64,000 bases of DNA from Daphnia carinata (lineage: Eukaryota > Arthropoda > Branchiopoda > Diplostraca > Daphniidae). The notes under the pieces are model-generated. The model saw nothing but the letters and a program-made list of their open reading frames with translations, ran no database searches and had not been told where the DNA came from. Location of the stretch: contig NC_081334.1 of NCBI RefSeq assembly GCF_022539665.2, positions 5,550,424 to 5,614,423 of the forward strand. Direction: 5' to 3'. The translations under genes were made by a program, and so were the position numbers. Of the stretch, positions 1-15,467 are shown in pieces. Within the stretch, counting starts at the first letter, position 1, and the number at the start of each line of letters is the position of its first letter.

Positions 1-1224
1 TGAAGACTCAAAATTTGAGCTACAAAACACGAATGAATAAAAGCAAATAAATAGAATCATTACGTGTTAGGCCTACGATCCTTAGCTTTGTTATCTAATA
101 TTTTGTGTTGTTCCAATAACTGGGCCTGCAGCTTCATAATTTGATCTAATAAACAATAATTAATAATTGAAAACCAATATAATAATGTTTATACTTACCA
201 TTTTTTTGTTTTATTATCTTATCCATTTTTCAATTGTTCCTCCAGCCACGCGTTGTTCTCCAGCCACGCTACTCAATTAACTGCTAATGGGATACAATTA
301 ACTCAAATTGCTTACATGCCTGTAATAACGAAACCGACTGATAGATGGCTACGGATAGAAAAAAGAGAAAAAAGTGCGATTTTTTTTTTTTTTTCCGCCA
401 TTTTTTTTTTTTTTTTCATGTAAAACGGATTGCCATATTGCCATATAAAACGGATTGCCATAGTAATTCCCCCCCCCCCCAAAGAAGGCATTTTTTCTTT
501 TTTACAGCTATCGCCATCTATCGGCCAGGTTCTAATTAAGTCTGTAAATACAACTTTACATATTCTAACCATATAAATAAATCATTTTTTAAATTAATAA
601 CTTTACTTAATTTACATATAACTAATCCTTATTTTATTTTGTTATATTCTATTTCCTTAACTTAATACATCCTTAACAGTCGACTTATGGAACTCTTCCA
701 CAACCTATTTGACGTAGACAACTCGGCATCACACAGACTTTAGTGACGAATGTTTGCATAGGTTTTGGTTCCTTTTGTTGCCTTCGTAGTATTCCAAGGA
801 CTCACATTCACAGTGTGCATTTTCATTTCAGGAACATTAAAGTAATCCAGCAATCAAGGGTAGGATAAATATTTCACGTTTTTTTTCTACCATGTTCCAG
901 CATAACCAGTTTTGGCACAGCCTCAGAGACTGTCCTGCCCTTGCATCGTACATATCATTTTAGATTTGTTTGTGGTTAATATCTGATTATATAATTGTTT
1001 ACTTGTTTTTTTTTTTTAATTTTTCCCATTAACTGTTTCCTTAAACAAAATGAATTTGTTCTATATTCAAGTATCTGGTTAGCAAAATAAACATGTAATA
1101 AAATTTTCAAACAGACATTGCATGTAAGTTCCAAGATGTTCTTCGATAAGAATTTTGGTTTTGGATTACTCGAAATAAGCCAACCAAGTGAACGACATTG
1201 AGTTAATCCTAACTCTCTTCAACT
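1..1224. other. AT-rich non-coding stretch
   Basis: No coding exon could be supported here. The stretch holds poly-T runs, a short poly-C run near 470 and one MITE-like element, listed separately. The DEAD-box relic begins immediately after it. Confidence 0.6.
306..548. mobile_element. MITE-like element, diverged copy 1
   Basis: Imperfect inverted ends face each other: a block around 335-355 containing gatagatggc, and its complement around 505-530 containing gccatctatc. Inside, a short unit reading aaaacggattgccata occurs twice between about 422 and 462. The same unit and the same CGCCATCTA-type end motif occur in the cleaner element at 4244-4407, so the two are probably one non-autonomous family. 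No coding capacity is visible. The internal poly-T and poly-C runs are expansions not present in the other copy. Exact ends and target-site duplication are unresolved. Confidence 0.5.
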
Positions 1225-3672
<2,448 letters not shown>

Positions 3673-4188
3673 ACACTGTTAAACAAAACCATAATTTAAA
3701 GTAATCACATTAGGAATACAAGAAAATACTTACCTTGTGACCCTAAACAGAAAAAATGTAGATCAGAATGAAACAAATTATATTATATATAGAGGTCAAG
3801 AAATAAAATCTAGCGAGGAAGGTAGACAGCAGACTACACGCGTTGAGCCAATCTAGAAATATGCCTGAAAAAAAACAGCCCGATGAGCCACGGTTTAAGG
3901 CGCCTCTTGTGGACGCAAAAGTCATTACGAGAAATTTTACCCGTCACAAATTAAATGTTTTTAAACAAATTTAAAGTAATCATCCAAATCAATATTTAAC
4001 TTAAAAAAATGAAAAAAGCGTAATACTTGGGGAAACACGCTTTAATTTCTTGCTCCTTTTCTTTAGTTTATTCCAAAATGGAGTATGATGAATTTTCGTT
4101 AACGCCATCCAACTTCTCCGGTACCACCAGGTTCACATGTCTACCTGATCAATTCCAACGAGTTTCAGTTTTTGCCGAAAAATTTTTT

Positions 4189-4214
4189 AAGCCCGACCGA
4201 GAGAAGTCGGGCTT
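4189..4214. repeat. Short hairpin, 9-bp arms
   Basis: The arms aagcccgac and gtcgggctt pair perfectly around an 8-nt loop. The same gggctta/aagccc words recur at about 4221-4230 and 4467-4489, so this is probably part of a larger degenerate repeat surrounding the MITE-like element. Confidence 0.6.
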
Positions 4215-4243
4215 ATTTATTCGGGCTTAACATTTTTTTCGGT

Positions 4244-4407
4244 CAGTGTATGTACAGAATTAACTAGAAATGTGACCGGTAGATGGCGGTAGCAGTAAAA
4301 CAGAAAAAAGGCCAATATTATTTATTTTTATTTTGTGTAAAACGGATTGCCATACTATCGCCATCTACCGGTCAAATTTCTAGTGCATTCTCTACATACA
4401 CTCACTG
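4244..4407. mobile_element. MITE-like element, copy 2, with long terminal inverted repeats
   Basis: The left end (from 4244) and the reverse complement of the right end (to 4407) match over roughly 45 bp, with a 4-bp indel and a few substitutions. Both contain actagaaat, gaccggtagatggcg and the outermost cagtg. The interior is only about 70 bp and carries the aaaacggattgccata word shared with the element near 306-548. No transposase is encoded, so this is a non-autonomous element or foldback. No convincing target-site duplication was seen. Confidence 0.75.
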
Positions 4408-4432
4408 AATATTTGACGCACTAGTAGCGCGC

Positions 4433-4537
4433 CAGTACGTTACAGCGCTAGCGCGATGCAGCAGAAAGTCGGGCTTACAATAAAGCCCGTAAATTGGCGT
4501 GTCAGTACGTTACAGCGCTAGCGCGATGCAGCAGAAA
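4433..4537. repeat. 35-bp direct repeat, 70-bp period
   Basis: A 35-bp unit starting cagtacgttacagcgctagc occurs at 4433-4467 and again, identically, at 4503-4537. The unit contains the self-complementary stretch agcgct followed by agcgcg. The spacer carries the gggctta/aagccc words also seen at 4189-4230. Confidence 0.85.
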
Positions 4538-4991
4538 TCTATTTCAAACAATGCATTATTTCACCAACACAATTCCATTCTAACAATCGATCAACCATAA
4601 ATTAATGATAAATCAATAAGTCATCTTAATTTCAAAAGTAAACAAAACCAACAGGGCCCCAGGCAAACAAGCAACAAGGTCACCAAGCAATAACAGTGAC
4701 ATTGATTTCTTCACCCAAAATGTTATAGGGTTCAATCTATTTTTCCCGATTTATTTATATTATAGTAGACGAGTTTGGGTTGTTTCCAGTGGTCGGTAAG
4801 CAAGTTTTTCAGTTATTTTACCACTGTTACTCCCAGTTTCGGTTTTGAAAGTTGATCAAATGCGACGTACTGGCTACGTGTTGCTGTCATACGTATTTCT
4901 GCCGTTGAAGGTGTTTTGTATTGAACTTTATCACTAAACTTACAAGCAACTTACTATATATTTGTGTTATATCACAGAGCATCTGGTGAAC

Positions 4992-6159
4992 ATGGTTGAT
5001 GATGCTATTTCAACTGTGAATGTTTCCAATGGTCATGTAAGTGTTACAGTATTTTTATGGTTTTACTTATTGTTTATGATGCATTAAACTTCATATTTAA
5101 AACAGATGCATGTCACAGAGTCTGCTGCATCTCCTGAATCAGAGCCTATTGGAGAAAACAATACAGTGATCAGAATTGGTGCAGATGCACATCATCCATC
5201 CAACAGGTTACACGAACAAAGATTATTTGGGTTACCTCTTTCCCCATCAGTCATTACTACAACAAGGGCAGAAATACAACAGCCTCTACCAAGCTATGAA
5301 GAAGCTAATAATCCTAATGGTAAAACGACAAAATTTTTTGAATGAGATAAAAGTTTACATCACTGGTCTGTCATTTACCTTTTGTAGCTCCTCCACCGTC
5401 TTACGATTCGCTTTTTGGGCGAGTAAATGAAGTACGAAAGACTTCACGAGGTTTCGTCGATTTCGTCAAAAAACTATTTTTCTTCCTACTTGGAAAAAGT
5501 ATTATTATTCACTTTGATGATGATGATGTATCTCATACAAATAATTGGAAATTTAAATTTTAGTTGGCCTTATGATAATCATTGGAATCACTATTCTAGT
5601 TCCTATTTGTATGCTTGTTGTTGGTTCGGTTTACTTTTATGATTGTCCAGCTGAAAATTATATTCCAATCTACTTGATAGTAGGAGGTAATAATATTTTG
5701 CATCTATTCTGTAAGGGAAGTGATCATGATTCCTGTTCCATTTCCATAGGTGCTTGCGGCTTAGTGAAGCAGTTTCTATCCCTCAGAGTTCGTTCACAGC
5801 AATCTCAAGAAGCCGACCTCGAAGTTCCTGATAGCTCTTTGACAGCATCCATTCAGTCATTAATAAATAGCTTTTTGATTTGCTGGTTCGTTACGGGTAA
5901 GGACTCATGTTTTTTGCAATTGACATAACACTATTATAACTGTTGATATAATCAATTGTACCTTTGGTTAGGTTGTTACTGGGTGTATCACATTTATGAA
6001 CCCAACTACAGTGATTGGTCAGATCCAAACTATTGTAGCCCTGTGTTGTTTTCATTTGCTTTCTGGCTGTTGACTTCGACGTACATTTTTGCTGGCGTCG
6101 CGGTAATACTGCTTTGTTGCATCAGCTGCACAGCCCTGTTTTTGACAAGAAATAGATAG
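4992..6159 (+). CDS. TMEM272-like four-TM membrane protein
   Basis: Six exons (4992-5036, 5106-5319, 5388-5498, 5564-5686, 5750-5896, 5972-6159) join to a 275-aa frame. All junctions are GT-AG and phases agree. The N-terminal third is polar and proline-rich with a PPPSYDSLFG stretch, as in TMEM272/LITAF-neighbouring proteins. Hydrophobic segments follow: LIMIIIGITILVPICMLVVG, a second around IYLIVGGACGLV, a third around FLICWFV, and a C-terminal one ending VAVILLCCISC. Small cysteine motifs (YDCPAENYIPIYLIVGG and DPNYCSPVLFSFAFW) fit this family, which is expanded in arthropods. No biochemical role is established. A poly(A) signal aataaa lies at 6443-6448. The family name rests on remembered pattern only. 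Confidence 0.72.
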
Positions 6160-6904
6160 TTAGTGATTTACTCTAAGGACGACGCACATAAGGACGAAAT
6201 GTAAAAAGGAAAACGTGCCAAAAAAAACGAACCTGCGTACTGAAATGTAAAAGCATTCTGCATATCAACATTCCGTGAAACGTACATCGATTACACTTGC
6301 TGTTTTGACGCTCGTGATCAATACATTTTCCCATTTTTTTGTATACTTACTGACATTTATTAACTTTTGATAAATCCATCGGTTAACTGAGAATAATATA
6401 GTATTAAAGTACATGAGACAAAGATTAAATGAAAACACGAAAAATAAAAAATAGATCGAAGGATGAGAAACGAGGGGGTTTCTGGAGGTCTGTGCTGACT
6501 AACAACATACGTACGGCTAAATATTTTTTTCAGATTATTTTCAAGAACGGAACAAGAGAAAAAAGAAAGTAGAGGTATTTAAGCTCCTTATTGGCACAAG
6601 CACCGGTTGCGGTTGTTGGGAAAGAAAAAACAAAACAGTGTTGGTTTGACAACGTCAACCAGTGCTGATAAAGTTCGTTTTAGAAATTATCTCTTTGGTT
6701 GGTCAATCGTACAAATACGTCCAAATTTCCACAGACGAATCTATACCACACACGCACACGCATTTGCACTCAAATCATGTGAAAATAAAACAAAAAAAAG
6801 TACGGGTGAAGCATTTCTGAAAAATTCAGACGAAATAGAAGGGTGAGAGTTCAGTGTGTGATTGAATTAAGGACTAGAATGACGTTATTTGTCTCGGCGA
6901 GAAC
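6160..6904. other. Convergent 3' regions
   Basis: The stretch lies between the stop codons of the plus-strand TMEM272-like gene and the minus-strand phosphodiesterase. An aataaa (plus) at 6443-6448 and a tttatt (minus aataaa) near 6356 suggest the two 3' UTRs may overlap. No coding exon seen. Confidence 0.5.
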
Positions 6905-9900
6905 TCAATCAATGTCGTTAGTCAATATTTCCATGGGCGAAACAACGTGGCCGTCTTCCAGCGTTACCCACCGTTCGCGATTGCTACTCACCGTTTCAAC
7001 GAGCACATTCAGCTCCGGGAATAGGTGAGCAAGCAGTCTATAAAAGGACAATGAAAAAAGAATAATAATTAATGCAACAGTGAACATCACATATTTTAAG
7101 GGTAAAAATATTTTAAATAAGATTTATTTACGTGTACACAGGGAGGGCGACGTCATCGATGAACTGGATTTGCAGAGTGGGGATACAAGCTTTGTCCCGA
7201 TCCATCATTTCAACGGGCCGATTCCCCATGGCTTTTTCTAAATCTCCTTGCGAGAAAAACTCGCGATATACGAGAAGCTAAAAGAAGGCAAAAGAAAAGA
7301 CTATGAAATTTGGATTACTTCAAATTAAAATGTGGAGAAATTTGAAAACTTACGGCAGCGTTCCTTGAACTCTTCCAATCTACCCAATTGGAAAACAAAG
7401 AAATGATTTAGGTAACTGAAATTAAAATACTCCTGGACTAAATTAAATACTAAGGTTTACCTTTTGTTTGATCTGAAAGATCTGCAGCTGTCATCATCAA
7501 GAACAACAGTAATTGATGGTGCTCGGCTCGACTTTTGTCGAATCCCGAAATTGCGAGATCCTTCAATTTCCTGAATATGCGTAGGTGATGCGCTAGATCA
7601 GTAGCTACGAAATTAAATTGGATGAGTTTTAAAAAGATAAAAAAAAGCACAAGGTATAAAAACAAATCGTACCAAGTATTATGTCTTGCATCAAATCTAA
7701 ACATCGTGTGTAGTCTTTGGATGACAAGTTTTCGAAGATGTTGCAACCTTCCGTATTCAAAATGCACATGGTCTGGGCAAAATGGTGCCGCTATGCGCGA
7801 GATTCAAACCTTGTTAGATAGATTGGAAAAAGGAGATAAACATCAATAACTTTGTACCTCCATAACAGATCCTTCAGAACTGTAGAGGGCAGCTAGAACT
7901 GAGTTGGAGGCCAGCTGGAACGAGTTGGTAGTGCCGCGGTGGTCAACATCATGACATAAACTCGACACCAAAAGGGCCAAAGCTTCCAAATCCCTGAGGA
8001 AGAATCCATGCGATTAACGATGAAAATTAGTGCCTATATTATTATTTTTGCGAATCAAGAATTTTTTTACGTCAAATAGTTTTGCTGAACTAGACGGAGT
8101 CGTTTGATGAGGATGTAGCTAAAGTGAAACACGGAAAAGGCGTGCATCCAGTTGTGATAGGGTGGATCCCGGTAGCCTTTTCGCACCATCAAGACAAACC
8201 TACGGTATATAAACATTAATCAATAAAGTGAATCAAAATCAAATTAAATAAATAAAAAAAATAATAACAATAATTGAATCAACGCAGGGCGCCAGATGGC
8301 AGCGGCAACGTCAATAGCCAACCTGCTGAGCGTTTCCTGATTTATCGACCAGCGCTCCTTGAGGCCTAGATCGTGAAACACCGCCACAACGGCTGCTGAT
8401 GTTTTAAGCTCTTCCATTGTCCGTGGCACGAATCGAAACTCACAAAAGTTGATGTCAATGTTTTGCATATTCATCGATTCCTCTTGCAGCAGTTTGAGCG
8501 TTTCTTCATTCGAGACCTGTCGAAGAAGCACAACAAGAATGTGAAATGCGTAAGGTTTCCCCAAATCGCCTCAAGTCGCTAGACAATACCTTCATGTGAT
8601 ACATCATTAGCTCGTTGCTGAGGTGACTGCGATGCTGTGCGTCGCGCACTTTTTTGTACATGAGACCATGAACGAGGGATATGCCGCAGTAAATAGAAAA
8701 GGACATGGCCAGTTCCTCATCGGCCCGCGTAAAACATGGAGCACTCGTTTTGTTGCACAGCTCGGCTACTCCCAGCACGTCTTGGCCGTCTTTGATGGGG
8801 AAACACAATATGTTCCTTCCGATCGAGAATAGGAGAGAACATTCATATCAATAAGAAAAATGCTCAAGTACGACAAATAAAAAAAAGGCGTAGATGACGT
8901 AGTGCAATAAAAGCTAACCTCGTTTTGAATCCCGTGGTCTTATCGACATCCTGGTAGAAAAGGGGGTGGGAGTAGGCGTCCGAAATGTTCAACAACTGAC
9001 CCGTGATCGCCACGTGACCGGCGATGCCTTGATCAGCGGGAATACCGAGCTGGCGCCCGTCGGTCGTACCCCATTGTCCAACACCGGATGACGTACCATC
9101 AAAGACCTTTGCCACTAGGCATTTGTGCTGCTTGTCCAGCAAAAACAGCGAGCAGCGCTCGGCTTTGGTCAGGTGGCGAGCCTCGCTCATAATCTCCTTT
9201 AGCAGTAGCTCCACATCGTCTAAAATATTGATTATCGACAGAAAAGACAGAAACAGATATCGTATGTGAAAGAGCCGTCTTTGTTATCCTTTCCTCGTTT
9301 GCCATTCCCATGTGACACCTCAGTCATACTAAGCGAGTGTGTGGTGGCGTGTATGTAGCCACAGAAAGTCGTAACGAGACGTACCCAAGTGTGAGAAGAG
9401 ATTTCTAGCCACCGCCAGCAGTGATTGGCATTGTTCTCGCAGTCGCCTTTCTTCCTCCAACTCGACGGCTCCAACCAGCGTCCCCAACACTAGCCTGAAT
9501 GAAGCACGCGAGAAATAAATCATTACGAGACCTAGGATCTTCGCCTTTCAAAACGACGGTGTCATTAGAATGGCAAAAGGGAGACGTGTAACAGGCGCCA
9601 GAATTGGAATTTGGTGCAATAGGACAGATGTCGTTATGCATGAATAATAAATATAAAAGCTTACTGAAAGCACTGGTGCACAGCCTGAAGATCTAGAGAA
9701 CCAAAAGCAAGTCCTTCTTGTTTGTCAACGAGGGCCACAACCAGGAAGAGTTGGTGATTGTCAGGTCTCTTAATCGGCACAAGCATGCAGTCTGAGACTT
9801 CTCGCTCCAGTAAACCTTCAAGAGAACTTTGCGAACTTGGATCCAACCCACCCTTATCCATCCAAACTGTGTCATCATCTGCTCTCATGAGCCTACTGTA

Positions 9901-10380
9901 TTCCTGGCTCTGCTCGGATTAACAAATTCAATGGATGAAGTCAAGACTTAGCAGTACTTTCAACCAAAAGACCAACTCACCCATATCTGGACAGGTCCTG
10001 GCAATCTCGTATTCCCTACAACACTGACAGTGAGACCATGGTTCGTGTGTTCTTCTTGAGTGTTCGTTGCAAAGGCATGGAACACCTTCTGCGCCTTGGT
10101 GACTGCTCCCAACTATCCAGAAACAAAGAATCCAACCATAAAAGTTTAAATGAAAGAAATCTTGTAGAAACATCATGAAACTGATGATGTACATGCTCAT
10201 TGATGATGATCTGGATGTTGCTGACACTTTGGAATTGGACCCGAGCGGCGAGTGTGAACGCATCCGGTGAAGTGCGATCCCCAGTGTCGAAATCATTGCA
10301 GTGATCCATCGCAGGATTGATGAGTCGACGGAAGCTGCCAAGTCCCGAGTGGCATCAAAACACAAGCAAACGGCTAAAGT
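6905..10380 (-). CDS. PDE2-type cGMP-stimulated cyclic nucleotide phosphodiesterase, 5' end unresolved
   Basis: Firm minus-strand exons: 9665-~9903, 9385-9494, 8919-9219, 8590-8815, 8323-8516, 8071-8199, 7858-7993, 7673-7790, 7461-7604, 7354-7379, 7132-7277, 6905-7037. In order they give the end of GAF-A, linker [18 protein letters not shown], full GAF-B ([31 protein letters not shown]), then the class I catalytic domain with [21 protein letters not shown] and DLSDQTK metal and substrate motifs. This is the PDE2A domain order: cGMP binding to GAF-B stimulates cAMP/cGMP hydrolysis. Exon 9981-10112 keeps phase but does not resemble the expected first half of GAF-A. A piece at about 10200-10380 resembles the N-terminal pseudo-GAF end of PDE2 ([18 protein letters not shown]), but an in-frame stop lies just upstream and no start codon was found. 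The catalytic part looks intact. Confidence 0.85.
7354..7379 (-). other. 26-nt microexon of the PDE2-type gene
   Basis: This exon encodes only the DWKSSRNAA region between DLSDQTK and [11 protein letters not shown]. It has clean AG/GT borders on the minus strand and is required to keep the frame, matching the corresponding stretch of PDE2 proteins. Confidence 0.8.
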
Positions 10381-13057
10381 ATCACAAGCATTTTCACACC
10401 ATCAGCCTCTTTGTCTCACGTCGGGTATATCTACAGCGGATAATTAAACGAACAGTATTTTAATAACGCCAAACTTGCCCGCCAAGATCAAAATTGATTA
10501 CTGCTTCCGCTGGTGTTTATATCTTCCACTCTCTTCGACGACTGACGACCAACAGCGCCTCTGTCAGGTATGGATGATACGAGCCCTACCGTTTGCGTTC
10601 AAAGGCCCGGGCATTTTTTTTTTCTTAACAAGTCACTATTCCCCTCACGCAGCCATGTCTCCCACCCCTCCAGCAGTGACTTCAAGCGGCGGAATTTGGC
10701 GTCTCTGTTTCCCTTCGTAAAAGTCACCATGTCTTTAGGAACGGCTTACTGTGCGCAAGGCAGCAGAGCACTAAGTGAAAGGAAAAAGAATCCTTGATTT
10801 GGGCCTTTGGCGTTTATATTTGGCGTTGTCATGGCCAGCTTTAGAATAAGCATGCAAGCATTGCTACGGATGAGGATCAATTTCCGAAACTCAATTATGC
10901 TTGGTGGTGGGAGTATCGCGTGCAAGCTTCGCGTCAGTTATTATTATCTAAACAGAACTCAATTTGCTCAACGTCCGAAACACTTTGCAATTCTGATGGG
11001 GCCAACAACTAATCGATCAACGAGGCTTTCATTATTCTTCACTCAAGTTCGTATATTTTACAGAGCTAAAGGAGATATTATCAATGAAAAATAATGCCTG
11101 AAAAGAAGAGATTACGTGCCCGGAAAAACTCCAAAGCCGACTGCAGGTTGCGCCTCTGGGGAACGTGACAACTTCAACAGCCGAGCCAAAATTCAAAAGA
11201 AAATAACATTTGGTAATACATTGCAAATACAGTTCTAAGCCTCGAGAGGTCTATCGATTATTTATTTACTCTTTTTTTTTTTCTCGCTGTTGTACTGTAC
11301 GCCTGTAAGACTGTACAACGTTACTTTGTCGATCAGTTGTGTGCAGTATAGTCTGCTACTCACGCCCAAGCCAAATCGATTCAATTTGGTGAGCGGGATA
11401 GATCGGCCGAAATTTTGGCGAACGTTATAGTTATTGTAGTTTGTGTGTGTACAGTAAATTGAAGAGGCAAGAAAATCGATACACAGAATCCACATATCTA
11501 CGGCAATGATAATACATCATGATAATACGCCATGGGCATATTTGATTTCGATACTCTTTTACCCAAATAGGAATGTTTGTCATCATTCTTGGCCAACTAG
11601 AGCGAACGCGGTTGCCTAGACGAAAATCAAATGCTGCTGCCACATAAATGCTATAGCGCTCCCGCTGTTCGCAATCTACTACCGACCACTAGTCGGAACC
11701 TATTTTTTTTTTCATTCCCTTTCCAAAGGCCATAAAAACAAAAGACGCGGTAAATCCTTAGGAACGTGAACGTAAAAGTTTGCCATCCTCTTGGGCTTTT
11801 TACCAACTCCCATTCTTTGTCCTTTTCCTCCACTTGATGACGATGCTGATTCGACATCGATCAGGCGCAAGTCTAAGCTCCCAAGAACTGATCAACAATG
11901 TTTCCTTTCTGTCCCATTTTCTTCCCACCTCAGGCGGCCCATACACCTCCGCTTCCGGCCTCGCAATCTAACACAGGATGGAAGTGGTACCCGACATCTT
12001 TCCCGTTGGTTAGCGCTAGCGAGGGGCACGCGATCGTTGAAACTAAGCGTGCGCTCTGCAATGCATGGTTCAACATTACGACAGCGCCCGATACTATGTA
12101 GGTCTAACTAGAAAATTCAGGGATCATAAATCATTGTTTCTTTTTCTTTTAAGGGGGGATCTTTGCTCATACAATTACACACAAAAAAGGGAAATAGTCG
12201 ACGCCATATTTCCATTATGATTCATTTATGGTGTCGTCGTTTTGATTCGATTTCGATCAAAATGATGGCCATCCTTTTCGCGTGTACCCTTAGCGCACCG
12301 ACCGCCTTCTCTTTTAGGAATAGAAGCTTTTTTTTTCTATCATAGGCTTTGCCTTCTGTGAAAAAGCACCGATAACGATCTCCATTTTTCACCAAAATTG
12401 CGTACTTTCTCTTTATCCCTTTCCGTTCAGTGACAAAGTATAGAGGGGCCATTAGTTATAGTTACTTATAGTTACTCGTGAGTGCTTTTTACCTTCGCCA
12501 ATTTCCCTTTTTTTTTCTCTCCAAGATAATAAATAAATAATAAGAAGAAATGAGGAAAAGTTGGCTCCGGTGTTATTCGCTCGGATGGCGGAAGGTGATA
12601 TTGCCGAGGAGGAAGAAAAAAAAGGCTGTTTCATCGGAGTAAGCTTTCGCATTTTTCGCGACGCGGGCGTCAAGCATTATTGCATGTGATGGTCGATGTT
12701 GGCAGCGAAGCGATCGCTGGGCAATATCGATTTGCTAGCATCAGCAGTGGATCTATGGTCCAGCCTATCGCTGTGGACAGCCGGCAAATTGGTTCTGACT
12801 GGCTGACTGGCGGAAAAATGTGCATAAATAGAGGAAAAAGAAAATTCAGTGAACGAGTATATCTAGCAGCATCTTTTTTAAAATTTTCAAATCGTAAAAA
12901 AATAAATGCAAAAGCTATTATTTTTTTTTCAGCGACAGTTCCCTTAGTGCGATCATCGTTCGTTCTTTGACGGACCTAAACCGACAGCTTTTCGGTTGAT
13001 CGATAAAAGACCGTCGAAGAAGAAACAGCGAGGGACGAATTGATGAGGAAAAGGAAA

Positions 13058-13081
13058 ACGTCTGGAAACTTTTCCAGACGT
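13058..13081. repeat. Perfect 11-bp inverted repeat, 2-nt spacer
   Basis: acgtctggaaa is followed by ct and then tttccagacgt. No coding context. It may be a cruciform-forming site or a remnant of inverted-repeat termini. Confidence 0.8.
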
Positions 13082-15467
13082 ATAAGCGTTGCCTACCCTT
13101 ATTTGTTTCGGTTGATGGATGCACTATATTGGATCTCCAATAATAAGACAAGGTGTGAAAAGCTAATAAGGTCTGCCATTTTCAGCGCGGATTGCCATCC
13201 GTTTTCATCATTTTCCTTTTTTCTCATGTCTAAGATGACATAAGCGCAATACCCATGAGTGGCTGAAGAAAGAAAAGTTTTCTCCGTCGCACTGTGATAT
13301 CAAGACTTTGTTATGGCATGAATCCCAAACTAGATTATCAAAAACTTCATTTTAAAAAATGCACACAAAATTTATTTTTCGCTTGATTCTTTCCCAGAGA
13401 TGGATCGTCCCGCAGATCACGCAATATCGCTGTACAGGTCAACCAGTTTGTCCCAAACACAAGTAAACCAAATTGAACGAATTTATTAGTAGCGACAGAA
13501 AATTGCTTATACGCTCTTTACTTACATCATGAGCTCACAACTGACTGCTGCTAGGCATTTGTGATAGCTAAAGCAATATACGTCTTTGACAAGAGGCAAG
13601 AAAGGAATGGCTTCACTTTGACAACGAGTTTTTTTTTTCGCCATCTTTCCACGTCCCTTCCACTTGTGCCGTGACGAAGACAACTGCTGCTGCTCAACCC
13701 TGTATCGATCCGCCTAACCCACACAGCGCGTCTAAGCCAATTAATTTTACCAATGTTTTAGGGGACGAATCAGCCGAAAGAGAAAGCGTGAGCTCAAGAG
13801 CCAGCACTGTGAGTGTGTAATGATCATGTGTTTGTTATTACGTCCATACAGTTTCAGCTGGTGCACTGCTCGTTTGATTACGAACATTCTCTTTGCACGG
13901 TACGAGTTCATTTTTTAGTTTGGTTTCAACCTTCTTTATCCTTTTTGTTTTTCCTCATACTAATTCAGCGGCAAATGCATCAGCCTTAGAGCTCTTAAGA
14001 GTTCTGCTGTTCATCGTGTAATCGAATCCGAGTCAATGATCTAACTTTCCTTTCTACACAGCACTCTATTCTGAACATGCTTCAATATGCGGAGACGTAT
14101 AATACCGGCACACTTCTAGGTGCGATATGTGAAAAAAAAGGATGTTCACCACTGTGGCAAACGCCCCGCAGACGTGCATCCAAAACGATTCACTGCGTGA
14201 GACATTCAACAGTTTCTGAGTCGGTACAGTAAAGGCATATGGCATATTTACAGTTTTTACATTTGTTTGATTTGGTTCACGCAGTGCAATCGAGCGGCAT
14301 CTGGTAACGCAATAAAACTGGAAAGCCTTGCAGAAAAAGTTCCGCCTTGAACTTTAATCTCTCGGGCAAAGTTTAATAATCGCCTTGATTCGCCGCGGAC
14401 ACAATAAAGCAAGATTATGAAAATAGCAATTCTGAATTGAAAATAAAAAAAAAATAAAATAAGAAATTGAAATCCTCAGTTTGGACAAAAACTTTGCACT
14501 GAAGAATATTTCAGGAAAACAGTAAGAAGGATTTAACAACAGATCCTGCAAGCGTACTAAACCAACTTCAATTTCGGAAAGGAGGGCGTTGAATACCGAT
14601 GCAGCATACCTAGCAGTATTTGGAAATTTCTTGGTGAATACGATAGAGCGATATGGTATCGTCCAAAGGGCAAACATCCACCAAAATCGCGTGAACGATT
14701 ATATGAAAGGAAAATACGATTGTATTTTTTTCCCTTTCTAAAACGCACAATTCGTATGAGATAATACACATTACATCTCGTGAAAGATGAATTGGCTGTA
14801 ATCCGATTAACGATCTGTTATTTTTTCAAGATATGTGAAAGAAAAAAAAATACGGTTATTATATAGTCACGGCTCCTCCCTCACTCACGCCACATGGTTA
14901 CACTGACTGACCGGTACCGAATACAAAGATGAATGTGGGCTCGTGGGAACGCATCACCCCATATGACATCAGCACATCTGCGTGACGCAGAAGCAAAAAT
15001 AAAGACGAAAAGAACCAACGACGTAAAAATAAAAACTCAATCAAGAGAAATAGATCAGGCATGATTAATTTAAAAGAAAGCAAGTTCTACGCAAAATAAA
15101 TGGTGGAAATGGAACGAGAAATGAAAGAACTTCGAACGATCAACTCGAATCTTGTTCAAGACATGAACTCTAGCGTGTGGATCAGGTAAAAAGGTTTCTT
15201 GCGTTGTGTGACTAAATTGGTAATCAGGTGAGTAGAGTGGCTTGAACAACTTTTTCGCTGTCTGATTGATAAGAGTATTAAACATTCATTGAGAGTCGAA
15301 TTAAGGTAGGATTAAACAAGGCGATGAGAAATCCCATCTTTCTTGCTGCTTGAAAAGTTGTTTGTCTAGTTGTTTGTCTGTTGCTTTGTCAAGTGAAAAG
15401 TTTTATCGCATAGCGCATCATGAATTCAACAAATCGTTACGCGTACTATCCTTTCACCTATGGATAG

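Larger units (their letters stand above)
3673..4991. other. Repeat-containing intergenic region
   Basis: No supportable exon. It contains the better preserved MITE-like element, a hairpin and a 35-bp direct repeat (listed separately), then AT-rich sequence leading to the TMEM272-like gene. Confidence 0.55.

Noticed and set aside
11898-12101. Exon-like plus frame with good acceptor and donor
   Set aside because: No partner exon joins it convincingly in phase and no family is recognisable; mentioned only in the gap description.
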